The notes beneath the pieces were generated by a model, which saw only the letters and a list, made by a program, of their open reading frames with translations, ran no database searches and was not told the origin of the DNA. A DNA stretch of 34,443 nucleotides from Euryarchaeota archaeon Ods01. Its GTDB lineage: Archaea > Halobacteriota > Halobacteria > Halobacteriales > Halorutilaceae. Each line of letters starts with the position of its first letter. The first letter of the stretch is position 1. A program made the position numbers and the translations under genes. Shown here piece by piece: positions 32,533-34,443 of this stretch. Location of the stretch: the NCBI GenBank assembly GCA_028751095.1, contig JAQZCZ010000010.1:1-34443 (forward strand), given 5' to 3'.

Positions 32533-32539
32533 GATATAC
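32533..32539 (+). promoter_or_regulatory. TATA box of the AN1-rhomboid gene
   Basis: GATATAC is centred 26 nt upstream of the ATG at 32562. It adjoins the divergent operon box at 32520-32530. Confidence 0.5.
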
Positions 32540-32561
32540 GTCGCGCGACGGTTTTCGGGAT

Positions 32562-33485
32562 ATGCAGAACTGTGATGAGTGCGGCAAGGAGCTTTCGATG
32601 CCGTACACCTGTAGCTTCTGCGGCGAAAAATACTGTTCCAAACACCGCCTCCCTGAGAACCATTCGTGCGACGGTCTGTCGTCGTACAAACAGGATGTCC
32701 GTGACAAGGGCAAGGTCTACGATGGACCTTCGCCCCCATCTGCTTCGTCGGGCGGAAGAGCCGGAGGACGGAGCCTTACGATACCGTCCATCGAAGGAAA
32801 CGTGACCTACTACCTCCTAGGCGCTATGGCGACCGTCTTCGTCGTCCAGATTGCGCTTCTATCCCTCGGCTTCGAGAGGATTCATAACTCCATCTTCGTA
32901 ATGCACCCCGACCGTATTGAGTACGTCTGGTCGTGGTTCGGAAGTATCTTCGCCCACGGAAGCCCCGCGCATATACTCGTCAACGGAATCGTCCTGTTCT
33001 TCTTTGGCACCGTCTTGGAACGCAAGATAGGGGGCCGGAGGTTCCTCGCACTATTCTTCGTCGGCGGTCTGGTAGCCGGACTGGCGCAGGCGACCGCAAC
33101 GCTCCTGACCGTTGATGTCGGTGCGCTCACCCCTGGAACGCCGCAGTACGAAGGACTCGGGGCGCTCGGCGCGTCGGGCGCTATCGCCGCCGTGCTTGGT
33201 ACCCTTACTGTCCTGAACCCGAAGCTCCGTGTCTACCTCTGGTTCTTCATACCCATGCCCCTCTGGTTCCTTACAATCGCCTTCGCCGCCTACGACCTGT
33301 TCTTCGCCGCTACCGGAGGCGCTGGCGCAGGCGGAGTTGCGCGCGTCGCACATCTCTCGGGACTCGGGCTTGGACTCCTGTACGGCGTCAAGCTGAAGCG
33401 TGAGGGTGTCTCGGTCCGCGAGAGACTCGACTTCGGAGGTCCGGGCGGTCCCGGCGGACCCGGGGGACCTGGTGGACGTATCTGA
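32562..33485 (+). CDS. Rhomboid intramembrane protease with N-terminal AN1 zinc finger
   Basis: This 307-residue protein has a complete AN1 finger: Cys4-x2-Cys7-x9-Cys17-x2-Cys20-x4-Cys25-x2-His28-x5-His34-x-Cys36. A Gly/Ser-rich linker follows, then a rhomboid core with about six membrane helices from residue ~81. The core has HGSPAHILVN (His132, His137, Asn141), the nucleophile in GASG (Ser205) and the partner in AHLSG (His264), so it should be an active serine protease cleaving within membranes. The tail repeats Gly-Gly-Pro four times (GGPGGPGGPGGPGGRI). AN1-rhomboid fusions are known in haloarchaea. Substrates are unknown. xseA follows after 44 nt. Confidence 0.94.
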   Translation: MQNCDECGKELSMPYTCSFCGEKYCSKHRLPENHSCDGLSSYKQDVRDKGKVYDGPSPPSASSGGRAGGRSLTIPSIEGNVTYYLLGAMATVFVVQIALLSLGFERIHNSIFVMHPDRIEYVWSWFGSIFAHGSPAHILVNGIVLFFFGTVLERKIGGRRFLALFFVGGLVAGLAQATATLLTVDVGALTPGTPQYEGLGALGASGAIAAVLGTLTVLNPKLRVYLWFFIPMPLWFLTIAFAAYDLFFAATGGAGAGGVARVAHLSGLGLGLLYGVKLKREGVSVRERLDFGGPGGPGGPGGPGGRI

Positions 33486-33529
33486 GGCGACAGGCTGATA
33501 CGTCGCGCCGACGACCGACGAACACGAAG

Positions 33530-34443
33530 ATGGAAACCCGTCTGACCGACTTCGGCGACGACGTTCTCACGGTTTCGGACGTAACCGACCGTGTCTCGCG
33601 TCTGCTTGACGACGACCCCGTGCTGAACGACGTGCGCGTGCGCGGCGAACTCTCCGACTTCTCGCACGCTTCGAGCGGACATATGTACTTCACGCTCAAG
33701 GACGACGAGACGGCGCTCTCGTGCGTCATGTTCCGTAGCGCCAACGGAAAGCTTGCGTTCGACCCGTCGGACGGCGACGAGGTCGTCGCAGAGGGACACG
33801 TCGCGGTCTACGAGGCGCGCGGCGAGTACCAGCTTTACGTCCGCGAGATGGACCGTGCGGGACAGGGCGAACTCTACGAGGAGTATCTACGTCTCAAGTC
33901 CGAACTCGCCGACGAGGGGCTTTTCGCCGACCGCCGCAAGAAGCCGCTTCCCGAGTACCCGACGACCGTCGGCGTCGTCACGAGCGACTCGTGCGCGGCG
34001 TTACACGATATACAGGATGTCGTCTCGCGGCGTTTCTCCGCCCGTCTCCTTCTCGCGCCGACACGTGTTCAGGGGGACGGCGCGGCGGAGGAGATAGCCG
34101 ACGCCGTCGAACGTCTCGATGCCGACGGACGTCCCGACGTTCTAATCGTGGGACGTGGCGGCGGGTCGCTCGAAGACCTCTGGGCGTTCAACGAGGAACC
34201 CGTGCCGCGTGCTGTCGCCGCGTGCGAAACACCCGTCGTGAGCGCCGTAGGACACGAGGTTGACGTTACGCTCGCTGACCTTGCCGCCGACGAACGCGCT
34301 GCGACCCCGAGCGAGGCGGCGGAACTCGTTGTCCCCGACAGCGGCGAGATACGTGAACGTCTTGACGCGCTCGAACGCCGCGCACGCGATACGGTCGAAC
34401 GTGCCGTCGAGGAACGCCGTCGGACACTCGAAAGCCACGAACG
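33530..34443 (+). CDS. xseA: Exodeoxyribonuclease VII large subunit, 5' part (runs off window)
   Basis: The frame from the ATG at 33530 is open to the last base, giving 304 codons. The N-terminal OB-fold reads LTVSDVTDRVSRLLDDD, RVRGELSDFSHASSGHMYFTLKD and CVMFR; the catalytic core begins with LPEYPTTVGVVTSD and contains VGRGGGSLEDLWAFNEE, SAVGHEVDVTLADLAADERAATPSEAAE. These are standard XseA motifs for the ssDNA exonuclease formed with small subunit XseB. The usual TSPTGAA segment reads TSDSCAA here, a variation. The C-terminal coiled region lies outside the window, as does any xseB. It may be cotranscribed with the AN1-rhomboid gene upstream. Confidence 0.93.
   Translation, partial: METRLTDFGDDVLTVSDVTDRVSRLLDDDPVLNDVRVRGELSDFSHASSGHMYFTLKDDETALSCVMFRSANGKLAFDPSDGDEVVAEGHVAVYEARGEYQLYVREMDRAGQGELYEEYLRLKSELADEGLFADRRKKPLPEYPTTVGVVTSDSCAALHDIQDVVSRRFSARLLLAPTRVQGDGAAEEIADAVERLDADGRPDVLIVGRGGGSLEDLWAFNEEPVPRAVAACETPVVSAVGHEVDVTLADLAADERAATPSEAAELVVPDSGEIRERLDALERRARDTVERAVEERRRTLESHE

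Noticed and set aside
33436-33480. GC-rich GGP-coding repeats as a possible CRISPR or regulatory repeat
   Set aside because: Four short in-frame units inside the rhomboid gene, without spacers; a low-complexity protein tail.
1-34443. tRNA, rRNA, insertion sequence or prophage genes
   Set aside because: I looked at the intergenic gaps and found no cloverleaf with CCA-like end, no transposase and no long inverted or direct DNA repeats; a tRNAscan-SE run would settle it.

Overview
The window reads as chromosomal DNA of a haloarchaeon (class Halobacteria). The proteins are strongly acidic with few lysines, as in salt-in halophiles. Marker families point the same way: the halobacterial malate synthase isoform, a fused double TatC beside a single TatC, a stand-alone GMP synthase glutaminase subunit, DUF5788, an AN1-finger rhomboid and a Pilin_N-type pilin. 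Many starts have a TATA-like box about 22-33 nt upstream and little or no leader, as expected for leaderless haloarchaeal transcripts. I see no rRNA, tRNA, insertion sequence, CRISPR array or prophage. The gene content is mostly housekeeping, and no gap between genes exceeds 300 bases.

Layout. 1-2.5 kb: 3' part of a type IV pilin, a DUF6159-like membrane protein, a ZIP metal transporter and a cold-shock protein. 2.6-7.3 kb: a VOC enzyme, two SCP2-type lipid-binding proteins, an unusual protein built from about twelve 20-21-residue repeats, a small esterase and two membrane proteins. 7.4-10.6 kb: cysS, the GMP synthase glutaminase subunit, a third SCP2-type protein and a MazG-like pyrophosphohydrolase. 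10.6-14.4 kb: divergent tatCo and tatCt, a universal stress protein and a lipase-like hydrolase. 14.5-18.1 kb: two small hypothetical genes (one apparently frameshifted), then a minus-strand run of histidine kinase, RecJ/GAN-like DHH nuclease and a free EF-Tu domain 2 protein. 18.2-20.8 kb: L-2-hydroxyglutarate oxidase-like protein, a solitary trpB and a small membrane protein. 20.8-26.1 kb: acetyl-CoA metabolism, with malate synthase and isocitrate lyase flanking an opposite-strand UbiB-family kinase, followed by a PhaB/FabG-like reductase whose catalytic Tyr and Lys are replaced. 26.2-28.3 kb: a gatC-gatA-DUF99 operon joined by ATGA overlaps. 28.3-34.4 kb: an enolase-superfamily protein and a repair-rich block (family 4 UDG, Mut7-C protein, PolX, DUF5788), then an AN1-rhomboid protein and the 5' part of xseA.

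The points most worth a second look are the 21-residue repeat protein at 4753-5580 next to an SCP2 protein, the reductase lacking the YxxxK pair, the KxGQ variant in the UbiB kinase, the probable frameshift near 15172, and compact packing in which 8 of 13 convergent gene pairs overlap at their 3' ends.
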